Shown here piece by piece: positions 5,378 to 5,458 of a stretch of DNA of 5,458 nt. The notes under the pieces were generated by a model. It ran no database searches and had not been told where the DNA came from. It saw only the letters and a list, made by a program, of their open reading frames with translations. The position numbers and the translations under genes were made by a program. Position 1 is the first letter of the stretch. Every line of letters begins with the position of its first letter. The stretch is from Acidobacteriota bacterium (GTDB lineage Bacteria > Acidobacteriota > Vicinamibacteria > Vicinamibacterales > Vicinamibacteraceae), in the NCBI GenBank assembly GCA_013695405.1, contig JACDAO010000377.1:1-5458 (forward strand), read 5' to 3'.

Positions 5378-5458
5378 CCGTCGACGAGGACGATCTCGAG
5401 CGCGTGGTGGGTGAGGCCCTGCGGGCGCTGCCGGTGGCACGGGCGCCGGCGACGCTGC
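5374..5458 (+). CDS. start of a gene coupled to the sigma factor, possible anti-sigma or regulatory partner (partial)
   Basis: An ATG at 5374 overlaps the sigma-factor stop codon in an ATGA arrangement, and the frame stays open to the window edge (28 full codons). GAGG at 5359-5362, inside the sigma gene, is a possible if slightly distant ribosome binding site. The visible residues begin MTVDEDDLERVVGEALRALP and continue with an Ala/Pro-rich stretch. An acidic, helical start of this kind is common for small proteins directly downstream of ECF sigma genes, many of which are membrane-bound anti-sigma factors. No zinc-binding His/Cys motif is visible in this part. The function is therefore inferred from position alone. 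Confidence 0.7.
   Translation, partial: MTVDEDDLERVVGEALRALPVARAPATL

Overview
This is a GC-rich window (about two-thirds G+C or more by eye, with strong G/C preference at third codon positions). The periplasmic HtrA-type protease, the secreted metallo-beta-lactamase-fold enzyme and the ECF sigma factor point to a Gram-negative-type soil or environmental bacterium. The flavour of the proteins suggests Acidobacteriota (Vicinamibacteria-like), but that is an inference from memory of such proteins and nothing in the window proves it. I see no insertion sequence, tRNA, rRNA, CRISPR array or phage gene.

Layout. Positions 1-51 (minus) hold the first 17 codons of a divergent gene that looks like the start of a signal peptide. 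Positions 116-982 (plus) encode an exported subclass B3 metallo-beta-lactamase-like hydrolase in which the first zinc-ligand His is replaced by Gln, as in the GOB enzymes. A 30-nt almost perfect palindrome (976-1005) covers its stop codon and separates it from the convergent minus-strand cluster. That cluster reads, in transcription order, OmpR-type response regulator (4700-4023), HAMP-containing sensor kinase (4042-2624, overlapping the regulator by 20 nt) and HtrA/DegP-type protease with two PDZ domains (2523-1024). Divergent from it, an ECF sigma factor (4832-5377, plus) is followed by a gene that overlaps its stop codon by ATGA and runs off the window.

How the genes may work together. The regulator, kinase and protease form a plausible envelope-stress unit: the kinase senses a periplasmic condition, the regulator switches genes, and HtrA degrades or refolds damaged envelope proteins. 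The order is the same as in mycobacterial mprA-mprB-pepD. The ECF sigma factor and its overlapping partner are probably a second, autoregulated envelope-signalling module that shares a 131-bp divergent control region with the first. The beta-lactamase-like enzyme is a separate transcription unit with no visible link to either.

The most notable points are the Gln-for-His zinc site of the lactamase-like protein, the palindrome over its stop codon, the palindrome lying exactly between the candidate -35 and -10 elements of the sigma-factor promoter, and the regulator-kinase-protease arrangement. Nothing here clearly amounts to an undescribed system. The rest is ordinary chromosomal gene content.
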